6,903 nucleotides of DNA from Opitutaceae bacterium (GCA_029979145.1 JAPOIC010000104.1:1-6903); one strand, 5' to 3'; shown: positions 1-5,925, numbered from the stretch's first letter. Made by a program: numbers and translations. Notes: a model not told the origin generated them from the letters alone.

Positions 1-41
1 GCGACGCCAGGGCCGAGGCAAGCAGCGACGGCGGGGGGACG

Positions 42-68
42 GCGCCGGCCCGGGAATTCGGCCGGCGC
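42..68. repeat. GC-rich perfect inverted repeat (hairpin) past the pdxH 3' end
   Basis: GCGCCGGCC at 42-50 is repeated inverted as GGCCGGCGC at 60-68, with a 9-base loop containing GAATTC. It sits 17 bp beyond the pdxH stop codon. For a plus-strand transcript arriving from the left, the stem is followed by a T-rich stretch (77-85), but only after about 8 bases, so it is at best an imperfect terminator for an unseen upstream plus-strand gene. For pdxH transcripts no T-run follows. Bases 1-84 contain no gene I can support. Confidence 0.4.
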
Positions 69-84
69 GTTGGGGCTTTCTTTT

Positions 85-723
85 TCAAGGCGAGAGGCGT
101 TCGACGGTCCAGCTGCCGTCGGATTCACGGCGATAACGCAACCGGTCGTGCAGGCGGCTGCGCCGGCCCTGCCAGAACTCCACCGTCTCCGGCGCCAGCC
201 GGTATCCGCCCCAGAACGGCGGCAGCGGCACCGGACGGCCCGCGTATTTCTTTTCCACCGTCTTCATGCTCTCCTCCAGCGGGGCGCGGCCGGAGATGAT
301 CGTGCTTTGCGAAGACGCCCACGCGCCGAGCTGGCTCGCGAGCGGACGGCTGTGGAAATACGCCTCGGCCTCCTCGCGCGACGTTTTCACCACGGGACCG
401 CTCACGATCACCTGACGCTCCAGCGCGATCCACGGAAACACGAGCGTGGCAAAAGGATTGGCGTCGAGATCGCGGCCCTTGCGGCTTTCGAAATTGGAAT
501 AGAACACGAAGCCGCGGCCATCCACGGCCTTGAGCAGGACCGTGCGAGCCGAGGGTCGTCCGTCCCGCGCGGCGGTGGCCAGCGTCATGGCGTTGGGCTC
601 CGCAATCTTCGCGGCCTCGGCCTCCTGAAACCACTTGTCGAACTGACGAAACGGATCCTTCGCGAGGTCCGTCTCCTTCAGTCCGGCGAGGCTGTATTCT
701 TTTCTCAGGTCGGCCAGCGTCAT
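85..723 (-). CDS. pdxH: Pyridoxamine 5'-phosphate oxidase (PdxH), 212 aa
   Basis: FMN-dependent cytoplasmic enzyme that oxidises pyridoxine/pyridoxamine 5'-phosphate to pyridoxal 5'-phosphate, the last step of the DXP-dependent PLP route and of vitamin B6 salvage. It aligns along its whole length with E. coli PdxH as I remember it (218 aa). Seen here: N-terminal LRKEY (6-10), the FMN-binding segment RTVLLK (60-65), FYSNFESRKG (74-83), then FPW..LERQV, FHSRP..SQLGAW, PLPPFWGGYR, and the substrate-site RLHDR (190-194) near the C-terminus. The frame is open upstream to an ATG at 819, but the family's start matches the ATG at 721-723. A purine-rich GCGGTGAAA precedes that ATG, so I chose it. The upstream extension runs through repeat-like intergenic DNA. 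No pathway partner is adjacent. Family assignment is very secure. Confidence 0.96.
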   Translation of the reverse strand: MTLADLRKEYSLAGLKETDLAKDPFRQFDKWFQEAEAAKIAEPNAMTLATAARDGRPSARTVLLKAVDGRGFVFYSNFESRKGRDLDANPFATLVFPWIALERQVIVSGPVVKTSREEAEAYFHSRPLASQLGAWASSQSTIISGRAPLEESMKTVEKKYAGRPVPLPPFWGGYRLAPETVEFWQGRRSRLHDRLRYRRESDGSWTVERLSP

Positions 724-734
724 GGTTTCACCGC

Positions 735-762
735 ACGGTAGACCGCGGCGAGGTGCTGTCAA
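735..762 (-). promoter_or_regulatory. Possible sigma-70-like promoter for pdxH
   Basis: On the minus strand a perfect -35 hexamer TTGACA (plus-strand 757-762) is followed, after a 16-base spacer, by TACCGT (735-740), which keeps only the TA...T positions of a -10 box. The predicted start of transcription would fall within a few bases of the pdxH ATG, giving a very short or leaderless mRNA. The -10 match is weak, so this is a candidate only. Confidence 0.25.
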
Positions 763-828
763 AAGGCATCTCGCTACACCACGAGGCGTAGTCTTTTCCG
801 CGGAATGCGCGGATGCCACGGATCAGAT

Positions 829-908
829 TGTAGGGCGGGGTTTCCAAACCCCGCCGCTCGTTGCAGGCCTCACTCCCGGAAGGCGGGGTTCGGAGACCCC
901 GCCCTACA
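829..908. repeat. REPIN-like double-hairpin repeat, copy 1
   Basis: An 80-bp element bounded by inverted termini. TGTAGGGCGGGG (829-840) at the left is mirrored by CCCCGCCCTACA at the right end (897-908), and the match extends to 14 of 15 bases. It contains two separate hairpins: GGCGGGGTTT (834-843) with AAACCCCGCC (846-855), and GGCGGGGT (882-889) with ACCCCGCC (896-903). The roughly 26-base spacer between them is not palindromic. Two REP hairpins in inverted orientation is the architecture of REPINs. It lies between two minus-strand genes, 5 bp beyond the cupin stop codon. The same termini occur in the element at 6834-6866. No transposase gene is present in the window. Confidence 0.8.
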
Positions 909-913
909 ACAAT

Positions 914-1393
914 TCATCGCGTGAGCCGGACAATCTCGTCCGCCGCCGCGGGAAATTCCCGGCACAAAGCGACCCGGTCGCCTAGGAAAAATTCCTTTTC
1001 ATCCCAACCCGGCGCCAGCGTGCAGCCGACCAAACTCCAGCCCCGCGACGCCCCGTCCGCCAGACGCGCGCCCTGCCACGCACCACCGGGCACGACGGCT
1101 TGCGGCTGGTGACCCGCGGCGATGTCCGCGCCCAAGGTCACGCGCTCAATCGCACGGGCCGGCGTGAGCCACATCAACGCCAACGGATCGCCGGCATGAA
1201 AGTGCCAGATTTCGTCGGTCTGCAACCGGTGCATTGCGGAGAACCCCGCGGGGGTGACCAGGTAGAGAATGGACGTCCCCGCCGGACGCGCCCCTGGTGC
1301 CGCCGGCGCGGTCCAGGCGCGGCGGAAAAATCCGCCCTCGTCCGGCAGCGGCGCCAGACCCAGGCGCGCGATGATGATTTCCGCCTCGTCCAT
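914..1393 (-). CDS. Cupin_5 (DUF985) family protein, 159 aa
   Basis: A small single-domain cupin of the DUF985/cupin_5 family. Its biochemical role is not established to my knowledge. Family-typical features are the N-terminal EGGFFRRAW (19-27), ILYLVTP (42-48), the core MHRLQTDEIWHFHAGDPL with potential metal or ligand residues His55, Glu61, His64 and His66, and the C-terminal VGCTLAPGWDEKEFFLGDR. At 159 residues it is a normal, complete length. The frame could start at a GTG one codon upstream (1394-1396). I prefer the adjacent ATG at 1391-1393, and neither has a clear ribosome-binding site. The gene is divergent from the TauE-type gene with only 30 bp between start codons, so its promoter must overlap that gap or the neighbour's coding sequence. 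Family assignment is secure; function is unknown. Confidence 0.88.
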   Translation of the reverse strand: MDEAEIIIARLGLAPLPDEGGFFRRAWTAPAAPGARPAGTSILYLVTPAGFSAMHRLQTDEIWHFHAGDPLALMWLTPARAIERVTLGADIAAGHQPQAVVPGGAWQGARLADGASRGWSLVGCTLAPGWDEKEFFLGDRVALCREFPAAADEIVRLTR

Positions 1394-1400
1394 CACCGGA

Positions 1401-1415
1401 GAGCCCAGCAGGCTC
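1401..1415. promoter_or_regulatory. Short dyad in a 30-bp divergent gap
   Basis: GAGCC (1401-1405) and GGCTC (1411-1415) form a dyad with a 5-base centre, in the middle of the 30 bp that separate the cupin and TauE-type start codons. It could be an operator shared by both genes. A 5-bp dyad in GC-rich DNA is also likely by chance. Confidence 0.2.
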
Positions 1416-1423
1416 GGGCCGCG

Positions 1424-2182
1424 ATGTCACTCTGGCATTACCCGCTGCTTTTTCTCACCGGCATCATCGCCGGCTTGGTGGATTCCATGGCGGGCGGGGG
1501 CGGCATTATCACCGTGCCGGTGCTGCTCAACCTCGGCCTGTCCGTGCCGCTGGCGCTCGGCACCAACAAACTGCAGTCCTCCTTCGGCAGCACTTCCGCA
1601 GCGTGGCACTACGCGCGCATGGGCGTCGTGAAGCTGCGTGACTGCCGGCTCGCGATTGCGCTCACTTTTTTCGGCGCGGCCGCCGGCGCGTTCACGGTGT
1701 CAGCGCTCGACTCAGATTTTCTCAGCCGGCTGATTCCCTGGCTGCTCGGCGCGATTCTAATCTACACGATCCTGCGACCGCAGGTCGGCCACCACGATCA
1801 TCCGCCGCGGCTGCGGTGGGGTACGTTCTTCACCGCGTTTGGTCTCGGCCTGGGTTTCTACGACGGCTTCTTCGGACCCGGCACCGGAGCTTTCTGGACC
1901 ATGTCATTCGTCGCGGTGCAGGGCATGAATTTCGTGCGCGCCACCGGCCACACCAAGGTCGTCAACGCCACCAGCAACCTCGCCTCGCTCGCGGTGTTTT
2001 TCTTCCACGGCAGCGTGCATCTCGGCGCAGGTCTCGCAATGGGCGCGGGCCAGCTCGTCGGCGCGAAGATCGGCGCGGGGCTCGTGGTAAAAAAAGGCGC
2101 TCGCTTCGTGCGGCCCGTGTTCCTGACGATGGTGGCCTTGACCTTGGCGCGCCTGATTTACCTCGAGGTGACGGGCCCCTGA
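1424..2182 (+). CDS. TauE/SafE (DUF81) family membrane transporter, 252 aa
   Basis: Inner-membrane permease of the TauE/SafE superfamily. Characterised members export sulfite, sulfoacetate or other small anions; the substrate here cannot be told. The hallmark segment DSMAGGGGIITVP lies at residues 20-32. A related motif, DGFFGPGTGAF, begins at residue 147, reflecting the family's internal two-fold repeat. TNKLQSS (47-53) and NATSNLAS (181-188) are the matching second motifs of each half. Long hydrophobic stretches suggest about 7-8 membrane segments, with a charged loop near RPQVGHHDHPPRLRW. The frame runs open upstream to about 1100, but that part is antisense to the cupin gene. I chose the ATG at 1424 because the family begins about 20 residues before the GGGG motif. 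No strong Shine-Dalgarno is visible. The next gene starts 30 bp after its stop. Confidence 0.9.
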   Translation: MSLWHYPLLFLTGIIAGLVDSMAGGGGIITVPVLLNLGLSVPLALGTNKLQSSFGSTSAAWHYARMGVVKLRDCRLAIALTFFGAAAGAFTVSALDSDFLSRLIPWLLGAILIYTILRPQVGHHDHPPRLRWGTFFTAFGLGLGFYDGFFGPGTGAFWTMSFVAVQGMNFVRATGHTKVVNATSNLASLAVFFFHGSVHLGAGLAMGAGQLVGAKIGAGLVVKKGARFVRPVFLTMVALTLARLIYLEVTGP

Positions 2183-2212
2183 CACCACTGCACCGCCCAG
2201 CTCCCATTCGCC

Positions 2213-3460
2213 ATGCGCTCCACCCCCGCCTCTTACATCGACGCCCACTCTGGCGACCTCATCGCCCGACTCCAGCAGCTCGTCGGCATCGCCACGGTCA
2301 ATCCTCCGGGTCACAGCTACGCGACGATCACGTCCTACCTCGTGCACGAGCTGCAGTCCGTCGGGCTCAAGGCCCGCCGCATTCCCATCCCGGCGGCCAA
2401 GGCCAAAAAAGTTCTCCCGCCCGAGCAGCACGACAAACCGCGCTTTAACGTCCTCGGCACGCTCAAGGCCCGCGGCGCGACCAAGACCATCCACTTCAAC
2501 GCGCACTACGACGTCGTGCCGGTCTCCGGCACGTGGAGGCACGGCAGCCCATTCAGCGGCGCGGTCGGCGGCGGCTGGATCTACGGTCGCGGCACGGCCG
2601 ACATGAAGGGCTCCATCGCCAGCCTCCTTCTCGCGCTGCAGGCGCTCAAGGCCACCAAGACCACGCCCAAGCTTAACGTCGAGGTGTCGTTCACCGCCGA
2701 CGAGGAAACCGACTCGCTGCTCGGCGCCGGCTGGCTGGTCGAAAACGCTCCGATCAAGCCCGACTACGCTATCGTGATGGAAGGCGGCGAGGGCGACGAA
2801 ATCTGCTGCGGCCACAACGGCGTCGTTTGGCTCGAGGTCACCGTGCACGGCCGCGCCGCCCACGGCTCCACGCCCGAGAAAGGCGTCAACGCCTTGGAAA
2901 AAATGTCCGCGCTCGTCCTCGCGCTAGAGGAATACAAGGCGAAGCTCGCCAAGCAGACTTTCACCACGCCGGACAACAAGGTCATGCGCCCAACGATGAA
3001 CGTCGGCGGCGTCTTCGCCTCCGGTGAGGGCGGCAAGATCAACACCGTGCCCGCGCTCGCGCGCTTTTCCATCGACCGACGTGTGCTCGCGATCGAGACG
3101 GTGGACCAAGCCGAGGCCGACCTGCGCTCCTTCCTCGCCGCCGCCGCGAAGAAAATTCCGCAGTGCAAGATCACCGTGGCCAAGTTCTCCGACAACCACC
3201 CATGCTACAACGCGCCCGAGGGCTCGTTCTTCGCCGCCGTGGCCGGCAGCCTTGGCCGCGTGCGCCGGCGTCAGCCCGTGTTCAGCGTGTCGACCGGTTT
3301 CAACGACATGCATTTCTTCTCCCACCACCTGAAAATCCCGACCCTCGGCTACGGCCCCGGCGGCGAGGACATCCACGGCATCAACGAGCGCGCCAAGCTC
3401 TCCGAACTCACCCGCGCCGCCAAAACCTACGCCGACCTGCTGACGACGTTCGCCGGTTGA
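2213..3460 (+). CDS. M20 family zinc metallohydrolase, ArgE/DapE-type, 415 aa
   Basis: Cytoplasmic di-zinc amidohydrolase/peptidase of family M20A (acetylornithine deacetylase / succinyl-diaminopimelate desuccinylase / carboxypeptidase group). The full catalytic set is visible. FNAHYDVVP gives metal ligand His98 and Asp100. GRGTADMKG gives the bridging Asp130. TADEET gives the general base Glu164 and ligand Glu165. MEGGEGD gives Glu190, and GEDIHGINE gives His388. The 34-residue spacing from bridging Asp to general base equals that in carboxypeptidase G2 as I recall it. The inserted dimerisation domain begins near GRAAHGSTPEKGVNAL, with conserved His217. There is no signal peptide and the length is normal. 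Substrate specificity is undetermined: acetylornithine, succinyl-DAP or a small peptide are all possible, and no arginine or lysine genes are nearby. It may be co-transcribed with the TauE-type gene 30 bp upstream. No clear ribosome-binding site precedes the ATG. Confidence 0.93.
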   Translation: MRSTPASYIDAHSGDLIARLQQLVGIATVNPPGHSYATITSYLVHELQSVGLKARRIPIPAAKAKKVLPPEQHDKPRFNVLGTLKARGATKTIHFNAHYDVVPVSGTWRHGSPFSGAVGGGWIYGRGTADMKGSIASLLLALQALKATKTTPKLNVEVSFTADEETDSLLGAGWLVENAPIKPDYAIVMEGGEGDEICCGHNGVVWLEVTVHGRAAHGSTPEKGVNALEKMSALVLALEEYKAKLAKQTFTTPDNKVMRPTMNVGGVFASGEGGKINTVPALARFSIDRRVLAIETVDQAEADLRSFLAAAAKKIPQCKITVAKFSDNHPCYNAPEGSFFAAVAGSLGRVRRRQPVFSVSTGFNDMHFFSHHLKIPTLGYGPGGEDIHGINERAKLSELTRAAKTYADLLTTFAG

Positions 3461-3474
3461 GGGGTGGGGTGGGA

Positions 3475-3569
3475 TTAACCACGAGGACACGAAGGGCACG
3501 AAGCCTGAGGCAACAACAGTCAGGCTTTTCCGGTCTGAGCCTTCGTGCCCTTCGTGTCTTCGTGGTTAA
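3475..3569. repeat. Long inverted repeat between convergent genes (TTAACCACGAAG type)
   Basis: A 29-base arm at 3475-3503, starting TTAACCACGAGGACACGAAG, is repeated inverted at 3541-3569 with one mismatch (28/29). It fills the gap between the convergent M20 and marC genes, starting 14 bp after one stop codon and ending 9 bp before the other. Within each arm the unit ACGAAG or its variants recur. A small nested stem in the loop, AAGCCTGA (3501-3508) with TCAGGCTT (3520-3527), is followed by TTCC and could act as a weak plus-strand terminator. The outer hairpin has no T-run on either side. As I recall, arms of this style are dispersed repeats in Verrucomicrobiota, Planctomycetota and similar genomes. 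Confidence 0.8.
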
Positions 3570-3578
3570 AATAAAGCT

Positions 3579-4151
3579 TCACCCGAGTATCCCGCGGCGG
3601 ATCATCGCCACGGCGATGGCGGCGAGGAGCATCGAGATGATCTTCGAGATGGCGCGCAGGCCGGTCGGGCCGATCTTGCGGCCGAGCCAGTCGCTGTAGG
3701 CGAAGGCCACGGCCACGAGGGCGAGGTTGGCCACCAGCGCGAGCAGGGTGGGGATGACGCCCACGGTGTTCGCCAAGAGTAGGAGCGTCGCGATGGTCGC
3801 AGGGCCGGCGATCAACGGCATGCCGAGCGGCACGACGCCAAAGCCCTCGACCAAGGGCGCCGGTTCCTCCGCCGCGGAATGGATCAGGTCGCGCGCCGCG
3901 AGCACGAAGAGGATGAGGCCGCCCGCAATCTGGAAGTCGCTCACCGTGATGCCCAGCGCCGAGAAAATGCCCTTGCCGAGAAAGAGAAACAGCAGCGCCA
4001 CGGCGCCGCCCGTCAGGGTCGCCTGCCGCGCGATGCGTTGCCGCGCCACCAGCGCCGTGCCGCGGCCGAGCGCAAGGAAGATCGCCGCCAAGCCGACGGG
4101 ATCCACCGCCACAAACAGCGGAATAAAAGCCTGGAGGAAACGGTCGAGCAT
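3579..4151 (-). CDS. MarC family integral membrane protein, 190 aa
   Basis: Inner-membrane protein of the MarC (UPF0056) family. Its function is unclear: E. coli MarC was once linked to multiple antibiotic resistance, but that was not upheld. Family features seen are FVAVDPVG (13-20) in the first membrane segment, the related second-half motif GMPLIAGPATIA (110-121), a polar central loop (HSAAEEPAPLVEGFG), and a hydrophobic C-terminus RAISKIISMLLAAIAVAMI. About six membrane segments are apparent, and the length is typical (about 200 aa). The antisense frame stays open far upstream through the GH88 gene, but the ATG at 4149-4151 gives the family's normal N-terminus. No clear ribosome-binding site is visible. 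It converges with the M20 gene and diverges from the GH88 gene, with 126 bp between start codons, and appears to be a single-gene transcript. Confidence 0.9.
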   Translation of the reverse strand: MLDRFLQAFIPLFVAVDPVGLAAIFLALGRGTALVARQRIARQATLTGGAVALLFLFLGKGIFSALGITVSDFQIAGGLILFVLAARDLIHSAAEEPAPLVEGFGVVPLGMPLIAGPATIATLLLLANTVGVIPTLLALVANLALVAVAFAYSDWLGRKIGPTGLRAISKIISMLLAAIAVAMIRRGILG

Positions 4152-4277
4152 GGCGGCATTATCACGATCGGCCGGCCCGCTGGCAAGCGGCGGTGGGGCC
4201 CTCGGACTGGCCGGGTCTCCCCGCGTTTTTCGCCCTTGTTTCAACCCGCCGAAAGCCGCAACGTGACGGACTCGTTT

Positions 4278-5690
4278 ATGAAAATCGACGCCAAGCTCAC
4301 GCCCCAGAAACTCCAGAAGAAGGTCGACCGGGTCTTTGACCTCGCCGGCCAGAAAATCCGCGCGATCGACAAGTCGTGGGACTCCGCCAAGGGCACGCCC
4401 GTCTTCACCGTGAAGGGCAAATACACGTCCCGCGGCTGGACCGAGTGGACGCAGGGCTTCCAGTTCGGCATGGCGTTCCTGCAATTCGACGCCACCGGCG
4501 AGGAGGAGTTTCTCGCCCTCGGCCGCGAGAAGACCCTGAAGCACATGGCCTCGCACGTGTCGCACGTCGGCGTGCACGACCACGGCTTCAACAACGTCTC
4601 CACCTACGGCAACCTGCGCCGCCTCATGCTCGAGGGCGCCATCCCCTTCAATCAGGACGAGCTCAACTACGCCGAGCTCGCCCTCAAGGTCTCCGGCGCC
4701 GTCCAGGCCGCGCGCTACGCCCCGACCAACCAGTCCGCGCCGTGGTCGCCGGTGAAGCGCTCTGCGGGCCTCGTGCCCTCCGGCTATCTCTACTCCTTCA
4801 ACGGCCCGCAGTCGCTCTTCGCCGACACCATCCGCTCGCTCCGCGCCCTCGTCATGGCGCACTCGCTCGGCCATGTGCTGATGGGCGAGGGCGACAAGAA
4901 GATCAACCTGCTCCACCGCGCCGTCGAGCACGCCGCCACCACCGCGCGCTACAACGTGTTCTACGGCCAGGGCCGCGACAGCTACGACATCCGCGGCCGC
5001 GTCGCCCACGAGTCCATCTTCAACCGCAATGACGGCCAGTTCCGCTGCTCCAGCACCCAGCAGGGCTACAGCGCCTTCACCACCTGGACCCGCGGCGCCG
5101 CCTGGATCATCTGCGGCTACCCGGAGCAGCTCGAATACCTCGACACCATCTCCGACGCCGAGCTCAAGGCCGTGGGCGGACGCAAGGCCGTCACCGACCT
5201 CTACCTCGAGACCGCTAAGGCCACGAGCGATTACTACATCGACGGCTACTCCGCCCTCGACGGCGTGCCCTACTGGGACAGCTGCGCGCTCAACACGCAC
5301 AAGCTGGGCGACTTCACCAAGAAGAAGGCCGACCCCTACAACGCGCACGAGCCGGTCGACAGCTCCGCCGCCGCCATCGCCGCCCAAGGCTTCATCCGCC
5401 TCGGCCAGTATCTCGCCACCAAGGGCGACAAGGCCGGCGCCAAGAAATACCTCCAGGCCGGCCTCACCGTCGCCAACACGCTCTTCGACGAGCCCTACCT
5501 CTCCACCGACCCGAAGCACCAGGGCCTGCTCCTGCACAGCGTCTACCACCGCCCCAACGGCTGGGATCACGTTCCGAAGGGCCGGAAGGTCCCCTGCGGC
5601 GAGTCCTCGATGTGGGGCGACTACCACACCATGGAGCTCGCGCTGCTCATCCAGCGCCTCGGCGCCAAGGAATACTACACGTTCTTCTGA
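4278..5690 (+). CDS. Glycoside hydrolase family 88 protein (unsaturated glucuronyl hydrolase-like), 470 aa
   Basis: Probable (alpha/alpha)6-barrel hydrolase. GH88 enzymes remove the 4,5-unsaturated uronic acid left on oligosaccharides by polysaccharide lyases, by hydrating its double bond. Motifs are in family order: W57TQGF; HDHGF with Asp101; FADT with Asp183; His244; TQQGYS with Gln262; TRGAAW with Arg272 and Trp276; GVPYWDS (Trp333, Asp334); DSSAAAIAA (Asp361); and C-terminal ESSMWGDYH (442-450). These correspond to D88, D149, H193, Q211, R221 and W225 of the Bacillus GL1 enzyme as I remember it, with the same H-Q-R-W spacing. It is longer than that enzyme (377 aa), with extra residues between the two Asp and after the WD motif. 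There is no signal peptide, so it is cytoplasmic. I chose the ATG at 4278; a GTG at 4263 would add five residues. No lyase, sulfatase or SusC/D gene is nearby. Substrate is unknown. Confidence 0.87.
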   Translation: MKIDAKLTPQKLQKKVDRVFDLAGQKIRAIDKSWDSAKGTPVFTVKGKYTSRGWTEWTQGFQFGMAFLQFDATGEEEFLALGREKTLKHMASHVSHVGVHDHGFNNVSTYGNLRRLMLEGAIPFNQDELNYAELALKVSGAVQAARYAPTNQSAPWSPVKRSAGLVPSGYLYSFNGPQSLFADTIRSLRALVMAHSLGHVLMGEGDKKINLLHRAVEHAATTARYNVFYGQGRDSYDIRGRVAHESIFNRNDGQFRCSSTQQGYSAFTTWTRGAAWIICGYPEQLEYLDTISDAELKAVGGRKAVTDLYLETAKATSDYYIDGYSALDGVPYWDSCALNTHKLGDFTKKKADPYNAHEPVDSSAAAIAAQGFIRLGQYLATKGDKAGAKKYLQAGLTVANTLFDEPYLSTDPKHQGLLLHSVYHRPNGWDHVPKGRKVPCGESSMWGDYHTMELALLIQRLGAKEYYTFF

Positions 5691-5693
5691 GGG

Positions 5694-5728
5694 CGAGTCT
5701 GCCCGGCCAGACTCGTTCTCTATCTTCT
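5694..5728 (+). terminator. Probable intrinsic terminator of the GH88 gene
   Basis: Three bases after the GH88 stop codon, CGAGTCTG (5694-5701) pairs perfectly with CAGACTCG (5708-5715) around a 6-base CCCGGC loop. The stem is followed at once by a pyrimidine-rich, T-heavy tract (TTCTCTATCTTCT, 5716-5728). The tail is broken by C residues rather than being a clean T-run, so efficiency is uncertain, but position and shape fit. Confidence 0.5.
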
Positions 5729-5730
5729 TT

Positions 5731-5784
5731 CTCTTAATCTTTCTCCCGTTTTTTCCGAAGGGAGAGAAAGAGAAAGATTAAGAG
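5731..5784. repeat. Pyrimidine/purine inverted repeat with perfect 15-bp arms
   Basis: CTCTTAATCTTTCTC (5731-5745) is repeated inverted without mismatch at 5770-5784, with a 24-base loop that contains a second short dyad (TCTCCC at 5742-5747 / GGGAGA at 5760-5765). An outer, alternative pairing joins CTCGTTCTC (5712-5720) to GAGAACGAG (5782-5790). The arms are almost pure pyrimidine on one strand and purine on the other. The AT-rich composition contrasts with the surrounding GC-rich DNA. It may add to transcription stop after the GH88 gene, or be a dispersed repeat. Confidence 0.65.
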
Positions 5785-5816
5785 AACGAGAATGATTAGA
5801 ACCGCAGAAGCCTGAG

Positions 5817-5875
5817 GGTGGAACGCGTTGCCCCCAACGCGTTTTCCGAGCGGATTGAGGTCGATCCGCTCCACC
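5817..5875. repeat. Compact double hairpin that can close as a three-way junction
   Basis: Two perfect hairpins lie side by side. AACGCGTTG (5822-5830) pairs with CAACGCGTT (5835-5843) around a CCCC loop. GAGCGGAT (5848-5855) pairs with ATCCGCTC (5864-5871) around an 8-base loop. They are flanked by GGTGG (5817-5821) and CCACC (5871-5875), which can pair to enclose both; base 5871 is shared between two stems. It lies in the gap between the GH88 and PHP genes. No match to a known riboswitch or structured RNA is apparent to me, and a dispersed intergenic repeat is the simplest reading. Confidence 0.65.
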
Positions 5876-5925
5876 TTCGCGCATCTTTGCCACCTTCGCC
5901 CCTTCGCGTTTCTCCTCCCCTTCGC
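5874..5925. repeat. Degenerate short direct repeats of CCTTCGC
   Basis: CCTTCGC occurs four times, at 5874, 5893, 5901 and 5919, within a pyrimidine-rich strand that also carries CTTTGC-like variants. On the minus strand this reads as recurring GCGAAGG, similar in style to the ACGAAG units of the element at 3475-3569. The rest of the gap, 5926-6001, holds nothing I recognise apart from the start region of the PHP gene. Confidence 0.4.

Noticed and set aside
1..84. Minus-strand reading with a hydrophobic stretch resembling a signal peptide (SLLASALAS) at the window edge
   Set aside because: No ATG precedes it between the pdxH stop and the window edge, and the segment is too short to judge.
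765..817. Short dyads upstream of pdxH (GGCATC at 765-770 with GATGCC at 812-817, and CTCG 770-773 with CGAG 782-785)
   Set aside because: The stems are only 4-6 bp, partly compete with each other, and do not form a tRNA or a recognised riboswitch. They could be a worn repeat but this cannot be supported.
724..819. N-terminal extension of pdxH to an upstream ATG
   Set aside because: The extension contains no family residues, runs through intergenic sequence with a TTGACA element, and the ATG at 721-723 matches the usual PdxH start.
829..908. Double hairpin considered as a CRISPR fragment or attenuator
   Set aside because: There are no evenly spaced direct repeats with unique spacers and no leader-peptide plus T-run arrangement. 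Inverted termini shared with 6834-6866 fit a REP/REPIN repeat better.
1904..2863. 319-codon minus-strand open frame under the TauE-type and M20 genes
   Set aside because: The translation has no recognisable domain, and both plus-strand genes show clear family motifs throughout. It is an antisense shadow.
3579..5627. A 682-codon open frame on the minus strand spanning marC and the antisense of GH88
   Set aside because: Only the last 190 codons match MarC. The rest is a low-complexity Val/Gly/Ala/Glu/Arg translation typical of the complement of a GC-rich gene, and the plus-strand frame has clear GH88 motifs. It is not a fusion protein.
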